Source: Isoetes engelmannii
Lineage: Eukaryota > Streptophyta > Lycopodiopsida > Isoetales > Isoetaceae
Assembly (NCBI GenBank): GCA_011763485.2
Contig: JAANSK020283935.1
Coordinates: forward strand, 1-20,397
DNA: 20,397 bases
Reading direction: 5' to 3'
Position 1 is the first letter of the stretch. Each line of letters starts with the position of its first letter. Positions 1 to 10,500 of this stretch are shown piece by piece. Below the pieces are notes generated by a model, which ran no database searches, was not told where the DNA came from, and saw nothing but the letters and a program-made list of their open reading frames with translations. The translations under genes were made by a program, and so were the position numbers.

Positions 1-308
1 TGTGTGTGTGTTTGTAAATCAAAGGTGTCCGGGTGGTATGCTCATGTGTAGTTTATAGTTCCAATTCTTTGTAGGGGCATAAACCACTGGTAATCTGAAT
101 TTCGAAAAGTTAATTTTCTCCATTTTTCCGTCCAAAAGATAATTTGCATGGTATGTATATATTCTTTTAAGGCAAGAACTTTACGTCCTGAATTGACAGA
201 CCTTTGCATAAGAGCTGCAGGGCAAAACCCTATCTAGCCGAGGAAGTCCTAAACATGATTGATTCCATTTTCCATGCCTAGGAGACTCTATTACAGCTAA
301 ATTTAAGT
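1..308 (+). promoter_or_regulatory. XPO4: XPO4 upstream region and presumed 5' leader
   Basis: AT-rich upstream DNA starting in a short TG dinucleotide run at the window edge. A TATATATT stretch at 156-163 could be a TATA box about 150 bases before the start codon, but this is weak and the transcription start is unknown. An upstream leader intron cannot be excluded, since an acceptor-like TTACAG ends at 296. No other element is recognised. Confidence 0.3.
255..300 (+). promoter_or_regulatory. Two overlapping 8-codon upstream ORFs before XPO4
   Basis: An ATG at 255 opens MIDSIFHA and stops at 279-281. A second ATG at 274, in another frame, opens MPRRLYYS and stops at 298-300, nine bases before the XPO4 ATG at 309. 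If the leader includes them, they could lower translation of the main frame. Whether they are transcribed cannot be seen here. Confidence 0.4.
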
Positions 309-1537
309 ATGGGCATCGAGTTAGGATCGCAGTGGCAGGTATCTCCGGGGGACTTGGAAAAATTCCGAGCTACTATGCACACTGTAGAACAAGCTTGTGC
401 GGCATTGCAGGTACTTTTATTAGTGATCAATTTCACTGTATTATATAATAAATGGCCATGTTTTAAATCAGTAGGAAAATTCGTAATGCACAGCTGCGAT
501 GGCAGATGTAGGCTGATAGTTAACCATTCAGTGTAGACTTGAGGAAATAATTCAGTGTAGACTTGAGAAAATATAGTTCGTTATAAGGAGCAGCAAATTT
601 TGAACGTTAGACAGTGAAGAACAATATATGAACAACTTATCCAAAAAGTGCTGAAATTCTATTGTCAGATTGCCAGGAAATTGCTTGGTTGAGTACTCAA
701 ACTGTAGAAGGAATATAGGAAGGTTTAGTAACTCTATGAAGGGTCATTCTTAACAAGAGACAAGGAGCAGGCACAAGATGGGATGATCCTAATTAGTTTT
801 CCCCATAAAGTTGCTTGTTCATGTAACTAGTTACCGAAACATGCCTAGTAATATTCATTGCATGCAATTAAGAGTTTATGCAAGGAACTGGCGTATTTTA
901 GGTTGATAGGACCATTTGGCATTTTGTAAAGGTGGTTTCACTCAAATATACGAAGTATTAAGATAAGTCTTCTGCTTGAAGGTATCAAGTACCCGAGCTA
1001 TTGGAGAGTCGGCATTATTGACATTTCGGAGGTCCCCACAACCTATTAAAGCATGCCAGTATATACTTGGTTTGTATCTTACCAAGGCTGTGATAGTCAA
1101 GGTGGTCAATTCAATGCTCTTGAGAATAAAATGCACCATTTGCTCAATTGCCCGAACTGAGCAATTTGCAAGAGCGTATAGATATAGATAATTCTATGTA
1201 TATTTCCTTTTGGCATGGTAACTAGCTAATCACCATCTATAAACTTGCCTGTAGAAAATTCGCAGGTTGCAGTTGCAAGATTCCAAGCAGCTGCCACTAT
1301 ACAAGAAGCAGCAATACGAGAATGGGTTTTACTTTCTGCAGAGGAAAAGGAGAATTTACGCACGTGCGTCTTGTACATCTTCTAACATAAAGTTGACACA
1401 ATTGCTGTTTCTTCTACTGATCTCATGCTTGAATACAGATACTGCCTACATTACGTTATGGCCCGGGCCGAAGCACCGGAAGGATATGTACAAACAAAAG
1501 TGTTGTCTGTAGTTGCAGTTTTATTAAAGCGGGGCTG
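309..1537 (+). CDS. XPO4: XPO4 exons 1-4, residues 1-132
   Basis: Four exons (309-410, 982-1069, 1255-1363, 1439-1537) encode the N-terminal helices. Exon 1 starts MGIELGSQWQVSPGDLEKF and ends in phase 0. Exon 2 carries RRSPQPIKACQYIL, a very conserved XPO4 block. A split GAA codon joins it to exon 3, which has ENSQVAVARFQAAATIQEA and AIREWVLLSAEEKENLR. Exon 4 has HYVMARAEAPEGYVQTKV and SVVAVLLKRG, and its last codon (TGG) is split by a strong GTGAGT donor. In the family this N-terminal half takes part in Ran-GTP binding; that role is inferred from homology, not from a motif seen here. Confidence 0.94.
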
Positions 1538-4500
1538 GTGAGTCAACATTGCTGGCTTTTACCTCCAATCCATTGTTAAGGTAGAATGCCAGTCTTATAG
1601 AGAATGCATGATATGTCATGAACTGAGATGGTTTTCTAATATCTTTGCATATAACTCAATAGGCCCAGTTCGAACCTCTTTTATGCGAAATTATCACTAG
1701 TTGTAGTATGATGACGACCAGATTTGAGGTCGTGCTACTTTTGAATTACGCAGATGATCCAGGCTACTACCAACTGGACGTGAATGATTTCAAATTCCAA
1801 ATTCCATTAGAAGGAAAGATCTCATCTACAGTCAGGAATGTAGTAAAGATGGGGGAAAAACCTAATAAATCTATTTTTAATGGTTCGAGATTGATGGTGT
1901 TTAAACCTTGCACATTCAAATGAGAGACAAGAAGTTGTAGTCGATAAAGATTAATTAGTCAGAATGACGTTCCATTCGATACTGTGGTTACTTGGAGACT
2001 CCCCACGCCTGAGTATGCACGAGAATCGCTGGATATCAAAGCAAGTCAAGCAGCCACATGTACAAAACTGTCAGTAGGTTGTATTGTCAGACTCTATGTC
2101 AATCAACCACGTTTGGGATCCGATTTGTGTCGCACACTTGCTGCAAATGACCCAATACAGAAAGCAAATTTTCAGCAAGAAATCTTATTTACAAGCGATA
2201 AATAAAAGCACAAAGGTGCAACTATTGCCGATCAAAAAGTAGCAGCAACCCTAGAAGCTTCAATTTGGAGGAGTAAAACAAACTAGGTATAGGATTGCAA
2301 CATCTAAAGGCATCACTTTGGAGAAGTAAAAGAAGCTTAAAGAACAATTGCAGAGGGCAGTGGAAACACAGCTCAAAGGAAAACTCCTAACGAAGGACAA
2401 TTGTAAACACAAGGAATGTCAATAATAAGCATGCCCAATGGTAGCAGTACAGAGAATGGATAATGGTTAATACGCAATACAATGTTTGGTAAGCTAGAAA
2501 GAATTTTAATTGGAGAACACCATAAATTCAACCTTGCAGGATGCACCCAAGTTTTTCCTTATAAAAGACTAAGCTCCCACCAGTGGGGAATTTTTCCTGA
2601 AAACGCTGAGTTGCACGGTGACACAGGTGAAATGGAGGACGAAACTCGATTGATGTTATTCCAAAGTTCAAGACTGAGGTTGGGCAACTTTGATCCACCT
2701 GCAAAGGTAATCGGAAGCTATTATAGATGCCCAGGGAGACATCACTAAAATTTTTGCAACTCTCCACTAGGTTTGTTCAAAAGAGATAAAGGCCAGAGAG
2801 GCTAATATTGCTTAACTTAGTGCAGAGCATGAAATAGAGTTGGTGATGCTGCAGATTATGAAATAGAGTTAGTTCTTACTGGTGATTTTTGTAGATAGAT
2901 TTCTAATGCTGATTGTCTCACAGCTGAAATCAATAGATTTTTTTTTTCATTGCATTCCTTGGTCATTGGCATGGAGAGAATATTGTGGGCTTTCAGATTG
3001 ATGGTTATTTTCCTATAGCATTTCATATATTTCTTCTACTTTATAATTGATCATTATAATCTGCTGCATTATTCCATTTTTTCACCATCTTATAGTTTTG
3101 GTTGCCATTTGCAGGTTAGATTCTATTGCTACGGAAAAGGAGCACTTTTTTAATGAGGTATGGTATGCTGATTATTATTTTTCTTGCCTTTTCAAACCAA
3201 TTATTTAACATCTAAAATATCTCCAAAATGTCCCATCATTTGGCTAAACCAATATCTGTTAGTTGTTTCATCCGAAAAAGCAGTTTGAACATATTTATTC
3301 ATAAGATGTCATAAGAAGTTCTTAAGAAAAGTTTAGCTTCTGTTCCCACTTTTTCCATTCAGTAAGTGCATGATGAAATCTGAAGCTATCTAGAACGAGA
3401 TTTTCAAACTATTGTGTGATGATCACAATTGCATAGAGGTTGTTGCGCAGCATAATCAAGTTCGTTGTTAAGGCGGCATATGTAAGCATCTTCCGGAAGG
3501 TCTAGCCGTCCTTGATCATTCTGACAATCAGAGTTGTATCTAGTTCTGATGGAGTATTTTATGCTCACAGCAAGACCATTTTTGCAGTAGAAAGCTCATG
3601 TGGCCAGGTTGATGAACATTGTCCAACTCAGAATCAGCTGGTAGATATCTTACTAATCAATTGGCCAATAGATGTTCTCATTCACTTCACATGCTCGTTT
3701 TCACAAGCATGTCAGAGCATTTGTGTATGATGTGTGGCAGCTAGTGCTAACATGGCACAGGACCGGCGGCGACATGGCAGTATGCTGATGTATGTGTGCA
3801 ATCGAGTCCATATCCTGCTCTAAAATTCAGTATCTTTGTCTCAATTTGAGTATTCCCTTCCTTATTTCATTCCTCTCCTTGGTTCTTAGTATTCACGGCT
3901 TATAACCTCATCCAACCCTGTAGCCTTTAAAATCTGCAATTCTACAGGCCCTATTTTGGGTCTTTAAATTTAAGTACGAGCTTCTCTCATAAGGTTTCTT
4001 ATATTTGTGGAAACAAGTTTGATTTTAGCTTCAAGAAGCCATACTCACATAACACTTTTATGAAACCTCAGGTTAGGCAAGCTGTTGTTGGTATGCATGG
4101 AGTTGCAGCACAAAGATCAGGAATAGCTTTGTTAGAGTCTCTGGTAACCTGAAATTTCTAAGCTGTGTTCTTATCTATTGAGAATCAATATTTAATCTTT
4201 TCTCCTCCTTCTTCAGGTGTCGGAATTTTCACCATCGACTGCCAGCGCAATGGGGCTTCCTGCAGAATTTCATGAGCATTGTAGAGCCTCTTTAGAGCAT
4301 GAATATCTTCTGGTAATTGAGATTTTCTTGACATGAAGAAATTGCATTACAATAAATTCAGCAACAATATTTCAGTAATTATTATGATTGGCTGAAAACG
4401 CTCAGAATTTCTATTTGTGGGCACGTGATGCTGCAAAAATAACTGGAGAGAAAACGCTTCAAACATCAGGAAATGATCAGGAGATCCACATTTGTGCTAT

Positions 4501-7500
4501 GGCATTGAGACTCATGTCACAAATTTTAAGCTGGGAATTCCATGGCAGTCTTACACGTGGCAGTAAAACTCGAAATAATCTCTTTTCTTCATCAGCAAAC
4601 CGTGATAGTAATAGCTCAAAGAGAACAGGAGAATTTGCTTCACTAATACCGGTGGTATGTAATTTTAAAACTCGAGGTTTCTTTCTCTCCCATACATTTG
4701 AACTAAGTTTGTTGATTGTGCCATATCTCCAGCCCAGTCCTGCTTGGCAAGAGATTCTCCCATCTATTCCTTGGGTTTTGGGGTTCTATTCCCTTATTAG
4801 ACAACATGGTCTTGGCGGAAATGATTGGATGGATTCCCCCCTTGCAGTCTCAGCTCGGCAGTTAACAGTGCAACTCTGTTCCTTGAGTGGAAAAATATTT
4901 CCGTCTGGTATGGGTGCTCTTCCTGAACTGAACTTTTATTCTCAGTTGTTTGGTATAAATCTTATCTCACCCATGGTTGGCTGAAGATGGTGGCACGAGT
5001 CAGGAACTTCATTTGCAGCAGATGCTGCGTGGTATATCTTCATGGCTTAATCCTCCAGAAATTATCTCTAAAACATTGCTTTCAAATTTCAGTGAAAGGT
5101 CAGCCTTCTCTCTTTTTCCATTTTTTTGGTCAATGTCAAGAATGGGATCCCAGCAGCGATAGAGTTTCCTTATATCACAAAATGACGTGAAAATGACTTC
5201 ATTCCTTTCTTGCAGCGAATTGTTAAATGGCTGTCATGCGCTTGTAGCCATTGCAAGTCAAAGTTCTCCTTCGTCCTTTGATCAGCTCATGAAGCCTGCA
5301 TCTGGGTTTGCAAAGATACTATGTTTGTTTAGACACATGCTTGTAGTCTTTATAACAAACTGTCTTTTTTTTCCTGCAGATTAAACTTTCTGGCCTCACT
5401 GACATGTGAAGCCATCCGGGCATGTGACCTATGTGATGCAAGTGGCAATCCTGAGAAGGAAGATATCACATGGCCCAATGAAGTCTTAGACATCCTGCTG
5501 GATATCTGGACAGTTCTCCTACAAGTAGGTGATTTGCTTACTACTGAATGATTTGTTGCAAGCTACTTGTCATCTAGCACAGGAGAAAGAGCCTCAGTCT
5601 TTTGTAAATAAGTCGGGAGATGTAGATAACAAGAGGGGCAGGAGGGATTTTAAGATGTAAAATAGCGCTGTTCAAGCTTTTTGCTCTACATCTCACTACT
5701 CTAAACTATAATTGTACTATTGCTACAATGAAGTCTTAGACATCCTGCTGGATATCTGGACAGTTCTCCTACAAGTAGGTGATTTTGCTTACTACTGAAT
5801 GATTTGTTGCAAGCTACTTCTCATCTAGCACAGGAGAAAGAGCCTCAGTCTTTTGTAAATAAGTCGGGAGATGTAGATAACAAGAGGGGCAGGAGGGATT
5901 TTAAGATGTAAAGTAGCGCTGTTCAAGCTTTTTGCTCTACATCTCACTACTTTAAACTATAATTGTACTATTGCTACAACTGTTCATCCCCTAAAACAGG
6001 TCTCATGTAAAATGGAACCCATGCCTATATCTCATGTCCCCAATGATACCATTTATGACCATCCTTCGTACTATTAAAACTTGTTTTATGGTTGGTAGTT
6101 TATCCAGTTTTATGTGTTCAGGTTTTCACTTGCATTAGCTTGAAAGACTGTGTAATATATCTTATGCTATGGATCAGCCTGCAGATTTCAGCCGCCGCAT
6201 ACTATTCCCAAGCAATGGAGTGGAAGCAGCAGCTGCAGTTTTCCGTGTATATATTGAATTTGAGCTTAAAGGTAATGCCCTTTTTTGTAAGCATGTCCTC
6301 ACAGAAAAGTTCTTCTGATGGGTTTTTAATCATTCTGCTGTTTTAGTTGCTGCTAAATCTGCTTATGAAGGCGATGATGAAGAGGATCAGAGCCCATCTG
6401 CCATTGATGGTAAGGGATGATTATCTCAATTAATGATTTCCGGCCATGGAGTATATAAACAGCATATAGCCTTGGGAAAAACCATTTCTGTTTCTGAATT
6501 GATAGTACTTCGATCTTCCAACAGAACGAGCCAAAAGATGGGTAGAAACTTCAATACAGTCTCTTCTTTGACATTTAATAATACAGAATCCATATATAGT
6601 GTGAGGGAACGAACAAATAGTTGTGTAAGGATAATTGTGTAGTGGAATATACAGTTGAACACTATAAGGCTGTTAGATGTCGCAGAATCTTGCGTTTCGT
6701 TGATTGTCATTGTCATTGAATATGTCCACAGGTTTGGAGGGGCATCGTAATTGCCGTGTGCAAATGCATGTGCAGGGTTGATCAAAATATGATAGATGTT
6801 AGAAATTTAGCAATCTAGATCACATTATGTAAGTTTGCACTCCCTATTCTGTTATCCGGCATTTCAACCCGATCTCAATTTAGCAATCTGAACAGGCTTC
6901 CAATGAGTGTGTCTAAAGTGAAATGCAACTACCGTGGATATGTTACTGTGCATTCACTTCCGTCTACCTGGAGAGGATGCCCTGAGAGCAGATGCTTGTT
7001 CAAAAAGAACATCTAAATATTGGGAATTCACTTTTGATAAAGACCTTACAATTTCGAGAGGGTGAGGTCGCAACAATGTGATGCCTGCCTGAAATGCTAA
7101 GTGTGTGGAGAGTTATACAGGCATTGCCAAAGGGGTGCTGCTGTTAGCAGTGGTTTTGTGCCTGTCCAATTGTTCACAATACCAGTAACGCCACGGGGAG
7201 GTAAGCTTAGCACAAGGTGGCTATCTTCTCTTAGAATCACGGCCCACGTTTGTTAAATATTAAACTTATGGAATAGATCAGAACTCCTAGAAACCCCACT
7301 TCAAAAAAAATAAAAAGATAAAAACCCACCCACATATACTGGGATCATTTTTTGTTATGCTTTACAACTTCTTGAAGCACCCGTTTTATTGACAGCCAGA
7401 GATGAACGGCTAGCTGCTGTTGCACTCATAGCTCGAGCATCATCATCTTCATCCGTACCCCTGCTGTCTATGTTAGTTGCCGAACGGTTTAACAGATTAC

Positions 7501-10500
7501 ATCAGGTTTGTGGGGTGCATATGTAACTAGGATATGATTTTAGTTTTATGCTGATGTTTCAGATATGCTTGTCTTGCAGCACCTTGGTGAAAATGGAGAT
7601 CCTACATCTATTCTAGAGGAGCTTTATTGGTTAGTGCTTATGTCAGGCCATGTTTTGGCAGACTCCGGGCAAGGAGAAACTCCAGTGGTAACTATATGTA
7701 CCTGAAAATCACTTAATAGTAACAAGGATGAATGAATAATAGCATTAGGGTTGTGATCGCTTATTTGAACATTCAGTTTGTTTCCATAACTATTATATTA
7801 TATCTATGCTAGCTCTGAAGTTAATTAGACATGCTTGTTTTTGTTCAGATGCCAGATTCAATTACAAGTTTATGCTCACCAACTAGCAATCCGATGGACC
7901 ATCCCGCTGTTATCCTTTCATGGTAATGTAGTTATTATGTTTCATCCATGCCCACATTTGTTGAGTCTAATGTTACAATGAAGTAGAATATGTAGGCGCC
8001 ATGGATGCATTTGAGGGTCAGCAGGCAGATCATAATGTCCTGATGATAGATATTGCATGTTATTGTGAGTTGTAGGATGCGATGCAATCCAGTGTACTTT
8101 TGTAGGTTGCCGTGTGTATTAAGCATTGAGTTGGAGATTACTCTGTTATGCTTGCAGGTCTGTAATTGATCTGGCAAATAGTCGGGACAATATTTTCAGC
8201 CCTCGGCTTATGGAAGTATGTTATCAATTAGAACTTTGTTTTCTATCCACGTTTTAGGCAGACAAAAATAGTTGCTGATTCTGCTTTCATGTCAAAGATG
8301 CGCATCTCAATTAACTTTGTGTTCTCTTGCAGGCAATAGTGTGGTTTTTTGGGAGATGGGCCGATACGTATCTTATGCCTTTAGATGCAGGGCGTGGTCC
8401 AAATTCAACACCGTCTGGGCATGAGGGTGATCAGCATCCTTCGGTACATAGTACCCAAATTGACGGGAGACATTCACTGGTTTCTGCTTTTGGAAAAGGA
8501 GGGGATGGGGCAGTTGTCTTGGAAGTTCTTGTGCGGCTTGCTATTTCTGTTCTTACTAGATGGCCGGGTGAAATTTATTTGCAGGTATCCAGCCATGAAT
8601 ATATGTGTAGAGTCAAATGTCAGTAGGGATCCAGTGGTTGGGAACTGATGGTCAATGTTTTAGCTCCAGCAAAAGTCCTGTAGGATAATAAAAATATTCA
8701 TAATCATTTCTCTTTAGTATAGGAAGAAATGGCGCACATGATTCATGTAGAGCTTCTACCTGCCAGTGAACCTGTGGACATAGAAAGTAAATTAGAAGGT
8801 ATTGGAGATCTTGTTGGCAAGAATCACAAGACCACAAGACAAGGAAGAAAGAGGGGACCTATAGCAAAGGCAAATAAGCAACCAGAGGCCCTCAAGTCTG
8901 TCACGTTTGGCTTCTTTAGCCTATTTTCTCCTTTCTGAGGTTACCTGATTGCAAGGTTGTTGCAGCAAATAAAGCCTCTGGTCAAAAGCCTTCTGTCATA
9001 ATGCCTATGTGTAAGCATACAGGCACCTGACTTGTCCAATTTGCTGATTTTTAATACCTGATGTTCTTGAGCTTTGGTAATACCTGGTTCCTAGTTTTAA
9101 GAAGGTATAGTGGAGATCTGGCATATAATGGAGATCTGAATCTGGCATATAATGGAAATCTGAATGTGGCATATAATGGAGATCTGTATTTAACAACTCT
9201 AAATGTTGCCATTCTCAGGACATAGCCTCTGTTTACTTATCCAGACGGAAAGCGGCACTTGCAAGTGGTTGAACCTGCAATCTTAATGTTCTCATGATGA
9301 TTTTTTGGGATAAGAACTTCAAGTACTGTGCCTCCATGTCCATAATTCCTTAGTTAAATGCGCTGTACAACCCTGGTTGATGGAGGTGAAAGAGTTCATC
9401 ATGAACTGACTCTTCCTTGAGAGTTCCAATCTTACTGATAAAGTAGGGGCTGAAGGAGAACAATAGCCTCATGTTCTTGCAGTGAGGTTGAATTTGCCAA
9501 GGATTGCAAGTAGACTCAAAGAGGGGCTTTTTAGAGCAGTTATGGGTTACTTGTCTGAAGCTTCAGTCTAATTTAGAGAGGTTGATCACTCAATAGAGAT
9601 CAGCTATTCTTTATGTTGAAGGGAAAACATAAGACTACTCATATCTGGCTGTCTGCTTCTTTTTAGAAGTAGAGGAAGTAATACCAATACATGCCTGGAG
9701 ATATCTGATAACTATAAAGAAAGTAGATGGAGGCAACAAGCTGCTTTATTCTCCATGCAAGCAAAATGCTGCAAAGTTTATTTCTAGGATTGGAGCATGC
9801 ATTTGCACTTACCTAGGATGCTAGTGCAGCTAATAGTCCTCTATGGATGCCGCCATGAAGAGGCAGTTCCTTTTCAGAGCTGGTGGCACATGGGGCGTAA
9901 GTTTTACTGATACTTGGCTTACATATGCCAGTGAATAAATCATGTTGCAATTCTCAATTGCTCATTGTTTATGTTGAAGTGACCAATAATGCAAGCTTCC
10001 CTGTTTTTTTTTTTCTAAATTTACAGGAGCTCGTCTGTTTTCAACTTCTTCCAGCATTGGTTCGTAGGCGCAACATTTGCAGCCAATTAGTATCTACGGT
10101 GAGATGATCTTTTGTCTATAAGCAGTCCTTTAAAGGTAAAACAAGTCTGATATCATTCTATATTTTGAGCCCGTAGCCAAGAAGAAGACAAAAGTTTCCT
10201 GATTTCATCGTTTTAGTTTTTCCTTTTTCATTTTTATGCAATATCTCTAGGAGGCTGCAAATGCGCCCCTAGCTGTACATGATTGGTGTATATTTGGTCT
10301 CATAGACCGAAGTGGTCTCTCATAGACGTTGATATAATCTTTCTTTCTGTTACTCGAGCTCTTAGTATTTTTTGATGTAATAGAACATCCTTGCTTAAAG
10401 GAGGTTATTAATGAGTTGTCTGGTTATCTGTGCCAACTGCACATTTAGGATGCTTGGCAAAAGCTTGCAAATGCATTTGCATCCCAAGATGTAGCACTGT

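Larger units (their letters stand above)
8585..10026 (+). other. XPO4 intron 19 (enlarged)
   Basis: 1,442-base GT-AG intron between the GEIYLQ end of exon 19 and the ELVCFQ start of exon 20. It holds a coding-like stretch at 8729-8938, a 24-base triple repeat at 9120-9191, and unrecognised sequence from about 9200 to 9900. No transposon ends are visible. Confidence 0.75.

Noticed and set aside
1664-1684. tRNA-like T-loop motif GTTCGAACC
   Set aside because: The five bases on either side of the loop do not pair, and no anticodon arm or acceptor stem fits upstream.
2528-2767. 79-codon antisense open frame in intron 4
   Set aside because: Overlaps a + strand open frame over the same bases and has no recognisable motif; at most one of the two could be a former coding sequence.
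5727-5774. Copy 2 of the exon 12 end as a real extra exon
   Set aside because: It is preceded by TTGCTAC with no AG acceptor at its edge, and the homologous protein has only one copy of this segment.
6426-6785. 119-codon antisense open frame in intron 14
   Set aside because: No recognisable domain, sits in ordinary intron sequence, and chance frames of this length occur in AT-rich introns when stops happen to be sparse.
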